The notes beneath the pieces were generated by a model. The model did no database searches. It worked only from the letters and a program-made list of their open reading frames with translations, and had not been told where the DNA came from. A stretch of 64,000 nucleotides of DNA from Doris montereyensis (lineage: Eukaryota > Mollusca > Gastropoda > Nudibranchia > Dorididae), in assembly GCA_037039925.1 (NCBI GenBank), contig JAXRKP010000562.1:151001-215000 (forward strand), written 5' to 3'. Below are positions 1 through 10,285 of this stretch, piece after piece (position 1 is the first letter of the stretch; every line of letters begins with the position of its first letter). The position numbers were made by a program, and so were the translations under genes.

Positions 1-180
1 ATTTTTCTCTGCCCCTAGCTGGGTGCTCATTTACACCAGAGTGAAGTAGAGTGAAGTACCTTTCCTAAGAGTACAACATTGTGTAAAAATACCCATCTGT
101 GCCAGCCATGGGCTTGAACCAGTGTCGTTGATATTTCAAGCTCACACCAGGACGGTTTCGCTACAGCTGCTCACAGCTAC
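1..180 (-). repeat. Dispersed repeat E fragment with tRNA-like part
   Basis: The opening bases resemble a sequence seen again at 19430-19510 (same orientation) and in reverse complement at 43310-43378; the shared part includes AGAGTGAAGTACC/AGAGTAAAGTACC and CCTAGCTGGGTGCTCATT/CTATAGCTGGATACTCATT. The part around 105-120 reads like the B-box side of a tRNA-derived head on the minus strand. This is probably a degraded SINE. The boundaries are approximate. From 180 to 500 I see only a short CA-rich tract and AT-rich unique sequence. Confidence 0.45.
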
Positions 181-504
181 ACTTGCACAGACACACAAAC
201 ACATGTACACGCATTCTCACACGCACACACATAGAAAATTTTATGTGTGTAAAAGGGAATTTTATAAGATAAGATGATTTTGTGGATCTTATATGAGAAA
301 ATTGACTCGCTCACTTACAATTTTACTGTCACAATTACAACTAAAAAATATTTTAAATGACAAAAATGGAGTAAAAAATAATAGGCGTACATAAAGGGAA
401 GTGGAAAATGAAAGAAATCAAAATTGCAAAACATTAATTCATTATAAGGTGTGGTGGACAGAATAAAAAATGGAGCACAAAAAGAATAGCAATTCATTCT
501 AGCA

Positions 505-735
505 CTTTGACAAGATTTTTCAACTGGTGGTAGAATGAAGGATCACACTCATTTCAACTGGTGGTAGAAAGAATTGAATTGATACAAATGGTGTAAGAAT
601 ACATTAATGAGCCATCGCTTCAACTGTGTCGTTGAATAGAATTGAAGCTGTGGTTTCAACTGGTCTCAGAATAGAATTGAATTGAGCACAAACTGGTCGT
701 AGAATAGGATTGAATTGATCACATCTAATTTGAAT
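505..735. repeat. Degenerate tandem repeat (TCAACTGGTGGTAGAA motif)
   Basis: A motif close to TCAACTGGTGGTAGAAT recurs about every 35-50 bases (near 519, 557, 650 and 680), with the word GAATTGAATTGA between copies. The copies are diverged and irregular, so this is an old or decaying array. Confidence 0.45.
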
Positions 736-739
736 ACCT

Positions 740-1275
740 AATTAAGATGATTTTGTGGGAGCTTAGGCATGCTGTGTGCACTGTGGACCCTGAGAGACCA
801 GCTGCTGTCGGAGAAATGTGCTGACTTATTACCAGCTGGCAAAAATGTAGAACTACAAACGCCCTGGAAGTGGATAGGGAACCGAGGTGAGTCTGACATT
901 TTATCCTTTGAAGGGGTTACCGTTCTGTTTTGTTGTCCAATTGAAGGGGTGAATTTCATCAGTTTGCCTATGTCCATTTTTGGTGAATAACTGGAGAATA
1001 GAATTGAATTGATCACATCTAATTTGCTACCTAATTACGCAGCCTTGTGAGAGTTGGAATTCCCAAAGCCAGGTATGCTGTGTGCACTGTGGACCCAACC
1101 AGCTGCCGGAGAAATGTGCTGACTTCTACCAGCTGGCAAAGCCAACAACTACAAACGTCCAAAGTAAAAGCCAACAGTCTGACATTTTATCCTTTGAAGG
1201 GGGGTTAAAGTAAAAGCCTTTGTTGTCCAATTGAAGGGGTGAACATCAGTGCCTTTGTCCAAAAGTGAACAACAG
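740..1275. repeat. Diverged direct duplication of about 270 bp
   Basis: The segment 770-1000 (starting at CATGCTGTGTGCACTGTGG) is repeated at about 1070-1275. Shared landmarks in the same order are GCTGTGTGCACTGTGGACCC, GGAGAAATGTGCTGACTT, ACCAGCTGGCAAA, CTGACATTTTATCCTTTGAAG and TTGTTGTCCAATTGAAGGGG. The second copy has picked up pieces of the neighbouring 24-bp minisatellite (AAAGTAAAAGCCAACA) at three places. The end of the first copy (AATTGAAGGGGTG... to ...CCTATGTCCATTTTTG) matches 10286-10330. Confidence 0.7.
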
Positions 1276-1319
1276 ACAGGGGTAAGTAGGGAAAGCCAAC
1301 ACAGTGCAAAAGTGATAAA

Positions 1320-1880
1320 TGAAAACAGTGTTTAAAGCCAACAACAGTGCCAAAGTAAAAGCCAACAACAGTGCCAAAGTAAATGCCCAACAGTGCCAAA
1401 GTAAAAGCCAACACAGTGCCAAAGTAAAAGCCAACAACAGTGCCAAAGTAAAAGCCAACAACAGTGCCAAAGTAAAAGCCAACAACAGTGCCAAAGTAAA
1501 AGCCAACACAGTGCCAAAGTAAAAGCCAACAACAGTGCCAAAGTAAAAGCCAACAACAGTGCCAAAGTAAAAGCCAACAACAAGCCAACAACAGTGCCAA
1601 AGTAAAAGCCAACAACAGTGCCAAAGTAAAAGCCAACAACAGTGCCAAAGTAAAAGCCCAACAGTGCCAAAGTAAAAGCCAACACAGTGCCAAAGTAAAA
1701 GCCAACAGTGCCAAAGTAAAAGCCAACAACAGTGCCAAAGTAAAAGCCAACAACAGTGCCAAAGTAAAAGCAACAACAGTGCCAAAGTAAAAGCCAACAA
1801 CAGTGCCAAAGTAAAAGCCAACAGTGCCAAAGTAAAAGCCAACAGTGCCAAAGTAAAAGCCAACAGTGCCAAAATGAAAC
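1320..1880. repeat. 24-bp minisatellite
   Basis: About 23 copies of a unit reading AACAACAGTGCC followed by AAAGTAAAAGCC, with 21-bp variants missing one AAC and one 10-base partial unit near 1578. The unit is a multiple of three, so several frames stay open on both strands. I consider these open frames non-coding. Confidence 0.95.
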
Positions 1881-2029
1881 ATTTTAATCTGACATAATTA
1901 TGAAGGCACACAACTGAAATGGTTGATTATTACCCCTATCTGATGATAACCGCACTGATTTCCTCCTGGCAAATGTGCTAAACAGCCCGACTTTGTGTGC
2001 AATGGCCACGTATTCCTGATTCACTTTTT
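1881..2029. other. Unique AT-rich spacer
   Basis: No coding or repeat signal is recognised between the 24-bp array and the SINE-B copy. Confidence 0.4.
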
Positions 2030-2295
2030 TTACCCACATCCACAGCTAAGATAATAAGGAGTTTGAGTAATTTTTAATTTTGCTTGTATGAACAAAAACA
2101 GCACAGAATGTTGTGATCTGCAAAGAACAGATCAGACAACGGGATGGGTGCTGATCCACCTGAGACCAAGGGGAAGGGTCTTTACTGAAGAAGAAAAATA
2201 AACTCATGAGAACATTTTAATTTCGGGCCTGAACCCACGACCTTTTGGTGAGAGGCTGACACCTTGATAGACCACCGCACTGAGTTTGTCCTTCC
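2030..2295 (-). mobile_element. SINE-B copy
   Basis: This matches the copies at 39662-39955 and 37115-37425 in the same order: CCCACATCCACA, then TGTTGTGATCTGCA, then GATCCACCTGAGACC, then the tRNA-like head GAACCCACGACCTTTTGG...GACACCTTG. The element runs on the minus strand. A partial echo (ACAAAAACAGGACAAC... GATGGGTGCTGACAC) follows at 2390-2440. Confidence 0.65.
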
Positions 2296-2494
2296 AGTCG
2301 ACAAGTGTGTGAGATTTTCAGTCTCTGACATTAGATACGTGAAAACAATGATGAATAAGGACATGAAATGATATGAAAGTCTATTGAACAAAAACAGGAC
2401 AACTACGAAAGAACAGACAGACAACGATGGGTGCTGACACTGAGTTCACGGGTTTGGGTCTGTTGGCGCCCTAATGAATTTCTGTCTGTTCCTT

Positions 2495-2605
2495 CGCTGG
2501 TCAGCTCAGTCGATAGAGTGCCCGAGTTTGTTTCAATCCAGTCCGGGCAGATTTTCTGCCGTGTGACCCTAGAAATGGGAATAGGTCTATCAGACTCCAA
2601 AAGTA
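2495..2605 (+). mobile_element. tRNA-derived SINE-like head
   Basis: The sequence CAGCTCAGTCGATAGAGTG resembles a tRNA A box and GTTTCAATCC a B box, about 35 bases apart. It runs into CTGCCGTGTGACCCTAGAAA, which is nearly the same as the core of the 39-bp minisatellite that follows. This is a SINE head rather than a functional tRNA because no cloverleaf 3' half is evident. Confidence 0.5.
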
Positions 2606-3565
2606 AGGCGTGCCTAGAAAGCAATGGCCGACTCCCACACTATGCCGTGTGCCTAGAAAGCAATGGCCGACTTTCACACTATGCCGTGTGCCTAGAAAGC
2701 AATGGCCGACTCCCACACTATGCCGTGTGCCTAGAAAGCAATGGCCGACTCCACACTATGCCGTGTGCCTAGAAAGCAATGGCCGACTACCACACTATGC
2801 CGTGTGCCTAGAAAGCAATGGCCGACTCCACACCATGCCGTGTGCCTAGAAAGCAATGGCAAACTACCACACTATGCCGTGTGCCTAGAAAGCAATGGCA
2901 AACTACCACACCATGCCGTGTGTCTAGAAAGCAATGGCCGACTCCCACACTATGCCGTGTGCCTAGAAAGCAATGGCCGACTACCACACCATGCCGTGTG
3001 CCTAGAAAGCAATGGCAAACTACCACACTATGCCGTGTGCCTAGAAAGCAATGGCAAACTACCACACTATGCCGTGTGCCTAGAAAGCAATGGCCGACTA
3101 CCACACTACGCCGTGTGCCTAGAAAGCAATGGCCGACTACCACACTATGCCGTGTGCCTAGAAAGCAATGGCAAACTACCACACTACGCCGTGTGCCTAG
3201 AAAGCAATGGCAAACTACCACACTATGCCGTGTGCCTAGAAAGCAATGGCAAACTACACACGTGTGCCTAGCAAGCAATGGCCGTGTGCCTAGAAAGCAA
3301 TGGCAAACTACCACACTATGCCGTGTGCCTAGAAAGCAATGGCAAACTACCACACTATGCCGTGTGCCTAGAAAGCAATGGCAAACTACCACACTATGCC
3401 GTGTGCCTAGAAAGCAATGGCAAACTACCACACTATGCCGTGTGCCTAGAAAGCAATGGCAAACTACCACACTATGCCGTGTGCCTAGCAAGCAATGGCA
3501 AACTACCACACTATGCCGTGTGCCTAGAAAGCAATGACAAACTATCACACTGTGCCGTGTGCCAA
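2605..3565. repeat. 39-bp minisatellite
   Basis: About 24-25 copies of a unit composed of CTAGAAAGCAATGGC, then AAACTACCACAC, then TATGCCGTGTGC. Variants alternate CCGACTCC/CCGACTACC and AAACTACC, and one short copy lies at 3258-3285. The 13-codon period keeps frames open in both directions. The regular single-base variants make translation selection unlikely. Confidence 0.95.
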
Positions 3566-3789
3566 GTGAAATCAGGACTCCACTCCAGATTCCCCAAGGC
3601 TCAACATATGAGTGTGGGACTTACTTACTTCCTTCGTTTTTTGTGTCGTCTCTGTTCCTAAGGGATTTCAATGTTATTTCACGTCACTTTGGGCATGCCC
3701 CTTGCCTTTACAGTTTTTGTCATTAGCCTGCTTGTCTTTAACACCCAAACCATTGTCTTAGTGGCCAAATCCCAGCCTAGTGCTAGTAG
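3566..3789. other. Unique spacer between arrays
   Basis: No recognised gene or repeat; the base composition is ordinary. Confidence 0.4.
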
Positions 3790-5068
3790 GTCCTGTATTG
3801 TGTTGCTAGGGAAAGACTCTTACTTGACCTAAAACATACAGTAGGTCCCCTGTTGTGTTGCTAGGGAAAGACGCTTACTTGACCTAAAACATACAGTAGG
3901 TCCCCTGTTGTGTTGCTAGGGAAAGACACTTACTTGACCTAAAACATACAGTAGGTCCCTGTTGTGTTGCTAGAGAAAGACGCTTACTTGACCTAAAACA
4001 TACAGTAGGTCCTGTGTTGTGATGCTAGGAAAGCCGCTTACTTGACCTAAAACATACAGTAGGTCCTGTGTTGTGATGCTAGGGAAAGACGCTTATTTGA
4101 CCTAAAACATACAGTAGGTCCTGTGTTGTGTTGCTAGGGAAAGACGCTTATTTGACCTAAAACATACAGTAGGTCCCCTGTTGTGTTGCTAGGGAAAGAC
4201 GCTACTTGACCTAAAACATACAGTAGGTCCTGTGTTGTGATGCTAGGAAAGACGCTTACTTGACCTAAAACATACAGTAGGTCCTGTGTTGTGTTGCTAG
4301 GGAAAGACGCTTACTTGACCTAAAACATACAGTAGGTCCTGTGTTGTGTTGCTAGGGAAAGACGCTTACTTGACCTAAAACATACAGTAGGTCCTGTGTT
4401 GTGTTGCTAGGGAAAGACGCTTACTTGACCTAAAACATACAGTAGGTCCCCTGTTGTGATGCTAGGGAAAGACGCTTACTTGACCTAAAACATACAGTAG
4501 GTCCCCTGTTGTGATGCTAGGGAAAGACGCTTACTTGACCTAAAACATACAGTAGGTCCTGTGTTGTGTTGCTAGGGAAAGACGCTTACTTGACCTAAAA
4601 CATACAGTAGGTCCTGTGTTGTGTTGCTAGGGAAAGACGCTTACTTGACCTAAAACATACAGTAGGTCCTGTGTTGTGTTGTGGAAAGACGCTACTTGAC
4701 CTAAAACATACAGTAGGTCCCCTGTTTGACCTAAAACATACAGTAGGTCCCCTGTTGTGATGCTAGGGAAAGACGCTTACTTGACCTAAAACTTACAGTA
4801 GGTCCTGTGTTGTGTTGCTAGGGAAAAGACGCTTACTTGACCTAAAACATACAGTAGGTCCCCTGTTGTGATGCTAGGGAAAGACGCTTACTTGACCTAA
4901 AACATACAGTAGGTCCCCTGTTGTGATGCTAGGGAAAGACGCTTACTTGACCTAAAACATACAGTAGGTCCTGTGTTGTGTTGCTAGGGAAAGACGCTTA
5001 CTTGACCTAAAACATACAGCAGGTCCCCTGTTGTGTTGCTAGGGAAAGATGCTTACTTGACCTAAAAC
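3790..5068. repeat. 55-bp minisatellite
   Basis: About 23 copies of a unit containing TTGACCTAAAACATACAGTA, then GGTCCTGTGTTGTG or GGTCCCCTGTTGTG, then TTGCTAGGGAAAGACGCTTA. The variant classes (CCTGTG/CCCCTG, TTGCTAG/ATGCTAG) are mixed rather than in blocks. The part TTGTGTTGCTAGGGAAAGACGCTT closely resembles the internal part of SINE-A, and a SINE-A copy begins within 25 bases of the array end. Confidence 0.95.
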
Positions 5069-5090
5069 ATACATTACCCACCTGACCTAG

Positions 5091-5381
5091 TGGCGTTGGT
5101 GGCCGGCGATTAGGCTGCCGGACTGGGGAATAATGAGGTCCCGAGTTGAAATCCTAGCAAAGCCAGGTCTGACGTTGTGGTCCGTGGAAAAGACACTTAA
5201 CACATGTTTTCCCCACTCTACCCAGGTGCAAATGGGTACAAGCACTAGCTTTGGGAGTAAAAATCTGCATCAGACTAGCGTCCTGGCCAGGAGGTGATTA
5301 TTACCACCTGTTCCGCTTCACACTATAGAAACCAGGATAAACTCTGGCTCTATGGGCCTGAAGGGCCTTGAAGGAACTTTA
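5091..5381 (+). mobile_element. SINE-A copy
   Basis: The tRNA-like head (GGCGATTAGGCTGCCGGACT... GGTCCCGAGTTGAAATCC) is followed by a conserved body (ACCCAGGTGCAAATGGGTAC, GACTAGCGTCCTGGCCAGG, CTATAGAAACCAGGATAAAC, GGCTCTATGGGCC) and a tail near GAAGGAACTTTAC. Full or partial relatives lie at 6505, 7483, 11417, 55965, 57902 and 61472. A second body fragment (CCACCTGACCTAGGTGCAAATG) follows directly at 5382-5450. Confidence 0.85.
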
Positions 5382-5460
5382 CCACCTGACCTAGGTGCAA
5401 ATGGGCACCAGCATAAGTTTGGGAGTAAAATCTACAATGGACTACCATTACTCATCACCT

Positions 5461-5486
5461 GTCCCCCCCCCCCCCCCCCCCCCCCC
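5461..5486. repeat. Poly-C tract
   Basis: An almost pure run of about 25 C residues. Its true length is uncertain because long homopolymers are error-prone. Confidence 0.9.
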
Positions 5487-5494
5487 AACCCGGT

Positions 5495-5832
5495 AGTTGA
5501 CCATTGCTTTCCAAGCAGCCTTTACTTTCACTGAGTTTGAATAGACCTAGCTACTTATTTTACTGTTGGGTTGACAGGGGGCCAGAAAAATTTACCAGGA
5601 ACTGGGTCAAACCTCCTGGATGGGAGTCAGCCACTCTAACATCTGAGATAGCGGCGGCTCATTTCACACTATCTTGAAATGTCATTTAACGGCCGGATAA
5701 TCGACGGCTGCTGTTAGTTTTCTTTCACCCTTTCATTCACATGTTTTTTTATCTTGTTGTTTTGCCTTTTTTAATTCACCCTGAAATCACCCCGTATACG
5801 GTGGACAGGGTAAGTTCTAATTAAACAAGCCA
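5495..5832 (+). repeat. Dispersed repeat fragments including repeat C
   Basis: Bases 5495-5680 resemble 48140-48260 (CCTTTACTTTCAC... CTGTTGGGTTGACAGG versus CTGCTGGGTTCACACAGG). Bases 5690-5832 are a repeat C copy, ending CACCCTGAAATCACC...CGGTGGACAGGGTAAG and recognisable at about ten other places in the window. The copy sits just upstream of the exon at 5893, inside the presumed intron. Confidence 0.6.
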
Positions 5833-5892
5833 TCTCAACGTTCACAATTTTTTATTTCTGTTTTGGGTTTTTTTTCTTCAATCCCTTGCCAG

Positions 5893-6192
5893 GAGGATTA
5901 CTTGTTCCTTCACAAAGCCATCACGGCTTTTTGCCTTGGAATGCAGAACGACCATTCTGGCAACTCGTCGCCCCGCCTCAACCACCATCACCACCACTTC
6001 AACTCCCACCAGTCCGGCGGCAACTCCACCCGCCGCAACGGCACCTTGCCCCGCGCCAACACCAACGGCAACAACAACAGCAGCAACGCGATGCCCAGAT
6101 CAAACACCACGGAGGGGAGCACCATCACGCACAGCCGCAACTCGAGCACCGCCGGGGACGGGACGTCAACAACCACACGCCGAACGACGTGA
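5893..6192 (+). CDS. Probable 3'-terminal coding exon, tyrosine-phosphatase-like C-terminus
   Basis: A pyrimidine-rich stretch ending CCCTTGCCAG is a good 3' splice site, and the frame stays open from GAG at 5893 to TGA at 6190-6192. The first residues, EDYLFLHKAITAFCLGM, resemble the last helix of classical tyrosine-phosphatase domains (typically ...QTEEQYxFxHxA...). That match is from knowledge of the family and rests on about 15 residues. The remaining 80 or so residues are low complexity: a His run, then Asn/Ser/Thr/Arg-rich sequence, without a membrane segment. Local GC is far above the flanks, which supports real coding. If correct, the catalytic domain lies in exons before the window start, and a 3' UTR begins at 6193 within AT-rich sequence. 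I cannot place the polyadenylation site. The alternative is an unrelated protein with a disordered tail. Confidence 0.5.
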   Translation, partial: EDYLFLHKAITAFCLGMQNDHSGNSSPRLNHHHHHFNSHQSGGNSTRRNGTLPRANTNGNNNSSNAMPRSNTTEGSTITHSRNSSTAGDGTSTTTRRTT

Positions 6193-6504
6193 CGACGACC
6201 ACCACCACCACCACTCCTGTCAAAGAGAACGGCGGGAAGATCGAGACAAACATCTAGCGTGGTGTTTCTTAACGGAGGGAGCAAAGATTTTTTTTTAAGA
6301 TTTTTAACGAAGTGAAGCTCTCTAAGACAAAACTTTCTTTTCTTTTTAAATTTTGTGAATTCATGTTATTTCAGACAAGAATTTTTATTCAAACAGGAAA
6401 GTGAGGATTGTGAACGGCCATTCCTTTCAAGTTGGCCGCATTTTTCACAAGAACTCGCTCTTGATGCTGTGGTATTGACACAGTCTTGAAATTGGTGGTC
6501 CCAT
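6193..6504 (+). other. Presumed 3' UTR of the preceding gene
   Basis: AT-rich sequence after the stop codon with no open frame of note. No convincing AATAAA lies within this stretch, so the transcript may extend further through the repeats. This is an inference. Confidence 0.3.
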
Positions 6505-6605
6505 CCAGGGGGCCAAATGCTGTCACCATTTCAAGCCGTGCTATAGAAACGTGGATGAGTTCTGGCTCTAGGGGCCATAAGGCCTTTAAAGGAGATTTAT
6601 TTTAA
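6505..6605 (+). mobile_element. SINE-A 3' fragment
   Basis: Contains GTGCTATAGAAACGTGGATG, GGCTCTAGGGGCC and TTAAAGGAGATTTA, matching the last third of SINE-A. The tRNA-like head is missing. From 6606 to 7140 I see AT-rich unique sequence only. Confidence 0.65.
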
Positions 6606-7144
6606 ATTTGTTACTTTACTTTCATTTGGTAAGCATTGTACGTCGTACAAATTTGATTCATCATCCGTCTCATAGGCATCTGATCTTTTGTTGTCCGTTC
6701 TTTCTTGCACTGGAAAAGACCAGATTTTGTTTTCTGAGGTTGATATCAACTGAGCTTCTCGATTTGTATGGAAATATTAGCACAGCGCAGATGTGAGAAC
6801 ATTTTATAGCCGAACATAATTAAATGCTTAATTCCATTGGTGATTGAATGGTATCAGATTATAAATCTTATGATGATCATTGTGATGAAGAATAGATGGG
6901 CACTAATCGATACCGATAATCAATACTATCGATACTGACCAAATATTACCAAGTACTCGATAGTTTTGTGAAATACTGATAGTAATACTCAAAACAAAAC
7001 AAAACAAAAATAGAAGAAAAAAAACTTAGGCCTAATAAAAAATGCACGATTGTTTTACTTTACAAAGGGAGGTAATTCATGATATTTATACTTGGCACTA
7101 CTATGATTAATTATTGTCAGTTCCTTAGTTTTTTTGCTATATAC

Positions 7145-7350
7145 CTCTATATAACCAGTATCGAGCACTCAGTATTGATCGATACTGGCTTCTGTTAATT
7201 GATCGATACTGGCTTCTGTTAATTGATAGAGTACTCGATACTGGCTTCTGTTAATTGATAGAGTACTCGATACTGGCTTCTGTTAATTGATAGAGTACTC
7301 GATATTCGCTTCTGTTAATCGATAGAGTAATTGACACTGGCCAGTATCGA
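7145..7350. repeat. 32-bp minisatellite with GATAGAGTACTCGATACTGG unit
   Basis: About five copies of a unit combining GATAGAGTACTCGATACTGG and CTTCTGTTAATT. Related words (ATCGATACCGATAATC, ACTATCGATACTGACC) already occur at 6908-6970, so the array may be a younger expansion of an older ATCGAT-rich repeat. Confidence 0.85.
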
Positions 7351-7482
7351 TTAGTACCCACCCTTACATAAAGAAGAACACTGTAGTGTCCGCCTAACAT
7401 CATACACATAATATCAGCGTTGTGCACTGCATTCTTGTGATAAAATCAGCTCCTCGTAGCAAGTCTCACAGTCAGTCACGTG

Positions 7483-7735
7483 CTGGCGTCATCGGTCAAG
7501 TGGTTAGGCTGCCCGACTGGGGATCACGAGGTCCAGGGTTCGAAGTTTGACAAAGCCAGGCCCGACGTTGTGTTCCTCGGGAAAGACGCTTTACAAGGAG
7601 CTTGGGATTAAAATCCTGCGTCAGACTAGCATCCTGTCCAGGAGGTGATTATTGTCACCTGTTCCACTTACGCTATAGAAACCTGGATAAGCTCCGGCTC
7701 TATGGGCCAAAATGCCCTCGATTGAAAGAAGCTTA
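7483..7735 (+). mobile_element. SINE-A copy, best preserved head
   Basis: A-box-like GGTCAAGTGGTTAGGCTG and B-box-like GGGTTCGAAGTTTG mark a tRNA-derived promoter. The body includes GACTAGCATCCTGTCCAGG, GGTGATTATTGTCACCTG and CTATAGAAACCTGGATAAGC. About 40 bases of the central ACCCAGGTGCAAATGGG part are missing compared with the copy at 5091. Confidence 0.85.
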
Positions 7736-8595
7736 CTCGCCATAGTCAGTCACGTGTAGTCTAGGGTACCCAATAACCTGCTATAGGAAGATCGTGGAAA
7801 TGGTGACTAGTGTCAGCGTGTGTTCTATTACATAGATGATTTCGTCTTCGTCTTCATCTTTTGCCAAAGTCACGGCATGGCAATGAGAAGATGTATTACT
7901 GAGGACGACAATGCAAATGTAATTTCATTGACTAGGTCACACACGTGTACGTGAATTATATGAACATAACGTAAAGAATGTAATGAACAGAACCTGCTGA
8001 ACATTGTGTCATATTTGTCCAAGAAAGAGCTTAAGACGTGCATTGTATGCAAATTATCCGCTCACCTCAGAAAAGAAAACAAGAAAAGCTTTTCAAGAAA
8101 GGTTTGTTTTTGTTTTTGTTTTTGTTTTTCAGCCATAAAAGTTTTTAGTGTTTTTTTTTGGTGTTGAGACTTGTCTTAAGTAGCATATGTCTTGTAAACA
8201 AAATCACAACATGTGCAATGATGTCGATTTTCCAACCTTGTCTTAAAGTGGTCCACCCCTACGAGAGAGAAAGTTTACAAAGTTCAGGGGTCATTACAAC
8301 AATAAAAAATTATTGCCGTGTTAATGAGCAAAAGCAAGTTTCGCTAGCCTTCTGATTAATGCATATGTACAGGCCACAAATAAAGACATCCCCCCTCCCT
8401 CCCCCTCTCCCTCCAACCATTTATGACGTATAGGAAAGCATCAGGAGCTTGTGATGAAGCGTGGCGGGTCTAAACCAATAGTGTCGACATTCGGGCCAGT
8501 GAGTCACACCCGTCTTGTTTTATATAACTGATGTGCTGACAATTAATTAAACGAAATCGTTAAGTCATAGCGGTGTTCTCATTTATTCTTCCTGT
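7736..8595. other. No recognised gene
   Basis: AT-rich, with a TTTTTG pentamer-like run near 8103-8130 and a CT-rich patch near 8390. Only short open frames occur on both strands, with no family resemblance. Confidence 0.4.
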
Positions 8596-8597
8596 GA

Positions 8598-8655
8598 GAT
8601 CAGACGGCGAGATCAGACGGCGAGATCAGACGGTAAAGAGATCAGACGGCGAGAA
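8598..8655. repeat. 13-bp tandem repeat, GATCAGACGGCGA
   Basis: Four copies of GATCAGACGGCGA, the third carrying a TAAAGA variant. Confidence 0.85.
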
Positions 8656-9029
8656 CACCTTGTGTGTGTATATATAATATAAAATAATCTTCGCATTCAA
8701 TATCTAATACGTCATCATGTCTTTTTTTTTTGTAAGAAAACATGAAATCCTTATCGTTTAACAAGCTGCCAGCAAGTAATGCATATACGTGAGGAGATGT
8801 GTATATGATCATCATATGATGAGCCGAGGAGATGTTTCTGGTACGTTTGATGTTGTACACATGAACTCATAACTATTTCGTATACTAGTGCAATGGGTGT
8901 CAATGTTCCGTAACTGCAGGCACGTTGATAATAAATAGTGCTGACTCATGGTGTTATGGTTTCATACCCACAGTTGTGAATTAATGTGAATATACTTTTT
9001 TATGGACTTTGCATGTATATAAATATATA

Positions 9030-9136
9030 CACATATGTGTGTGTGTGTGTTAAGTATAAATTTCATAATTTTTATAATTTGCAATGTTTTTGTATGTGTG
9101 TGTGTGTATGTATGTATGTATATATGTATGTATGTA

Positions 9137-9179
<43 letters not shown>

Positions 9180-9225
9180 ATGGATGGATGTATGTATGTA
9201 TATATGTATGTATGTATGCATTCTT
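9030..9225. repeat. TG / GTAT microsatellite
   Basis: Alternating (TG)n, (GTAT)n and (GGAT)n blocks, e.g. the long TG run at 9140-9172. The open frames rich in Cys/Val or Thr/His here are products of the repeat. Confidence 0.9.
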
Positions 9226-9369
9226 CATGGGGTCCTCTTTTTTCTTTTTTTAAGTATGTAAAATTTTATGAGATGGTGCTGCTGATGAAATGAATTGTCG
9301 AGTATTTGTATTTATTTGCCACTTTTCCTTTTCTTTTTCTTTTTTTTTAAAGTTATGAGCTATGTTGTT

Positions 9370-9490
9370 TTTTTTATTGGGTTGGGTTGGGTTGGGAGTT
9401 GGTTTTTGTTTTGTTTTGGGTTTTTTTGATTGGGTTGGGTTGGGTTGGGAGTTTTTTTTTTTTTTTTTTTGGGGGGGGGGGGGGGGAGTG
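9370..9490. repeat. GGGTT and homopolymer tract
   Basis: Two clusters of TTGGGTTGGGTTGGGAG (9378-9400, 9430-9450), then T18 or so and a G run of about 17. It looks slightly telomere-like but the repeat is too short and irregular to be one. Confidence 0.7.
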
Positions 9491-10285
9491 TGGTATTTGT
9501 TTTTTTGGTTTGTTTGGGTTTTTTTTCTAAGTATAGTTACGGCATATGTGGTGTTGCCGAATTCACTTGCCAGCTGTTTTGATTGTAGTAGCTTTGTGTC
9601 GTGTTGATGTGAGGAAAGATTTGGTGTGTTGTCATGCTTGAGGATAAGACATGATGAGTTCCCACGGAGGGCGGGGCTGTTGTGTGCATTTCATTTGAAT
9701 TTGGATTCTGACAGGGTTGTCTTTGGTTTATAATAAAGTTGATGTAAGTAGATGGTGTGTTGTCTTTTACCACCGATTCACGCTGACCGCTGTGCGACCT
9801 GCAATGCTGACAACGCGTCAAAGCCATGGTGTGTAACAATTCCTCAGGTTTAGGTCCTTTTATCCGGGCTATCTGGTAATGACGGGCAATCCTGTCCAAT
9901 AGTGTTCCTGCCACAGTTAACGAAGGCATAGCTGCCAACCAGTACGTGATAAGCATATTTAATATACGTCTTTCTTTTCTTTTTTTATTGTGATTCTTAA
10001 AAAGTATGTATTGTAAAATATATGATAAGGGCCAGCTGTATTTTTTATTATTATTTTTTTTTTTACTAAAGAAACCCTAGTAAAAGACGGAGACTGAGAG
10101 ATTGGGTGAGAGTCTGAAAATGCCATTGCGAGTTCACTAAACAGCCGTCACATTTCACATTTCACCGGACAGGCCAGCGTTGGGCGGACTTTTTGTTATT
10201 TACATTAAAAGGGGGAATTAAGATTCATGATACATTTTCAATGTTATCTGGAATATTACAGATTGCAGGCCGTCATGGAAAGTCA

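Noticed and set aside
2601..3661. Several 110-246-residue frames over the 39-bp array
   Set aside because: At least three frames on both strands are open because of the 13-codon period; this is a property of the repeat.
3790..5068. CRISPR-like array of regularly spaced repeats
   Set aside because: There are no unique spacers; the entire unit is repeated, and the genome is clearly eukaryotic. The same applies to all other arrays here.
7483..7560. Possible functional tRNA gene with A and B boxes
   Set aside because: The boxes belong to the head of a repeated SINE-A element; no complete cloverleaf could be drawn by eye.
9378..9450. Telomere-like TTGGG repeats
   Set aside because: Only a few irregular copies, in a tract of other homopolymers; the usual animal telomere unit is TTAGGG.
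9537..9956. 139-residue minus-strand frame
   Set aside because: It overlaps the MITE end and unique AT-rich DNA, has no family resemblance, no splice context and no coding-like composition.
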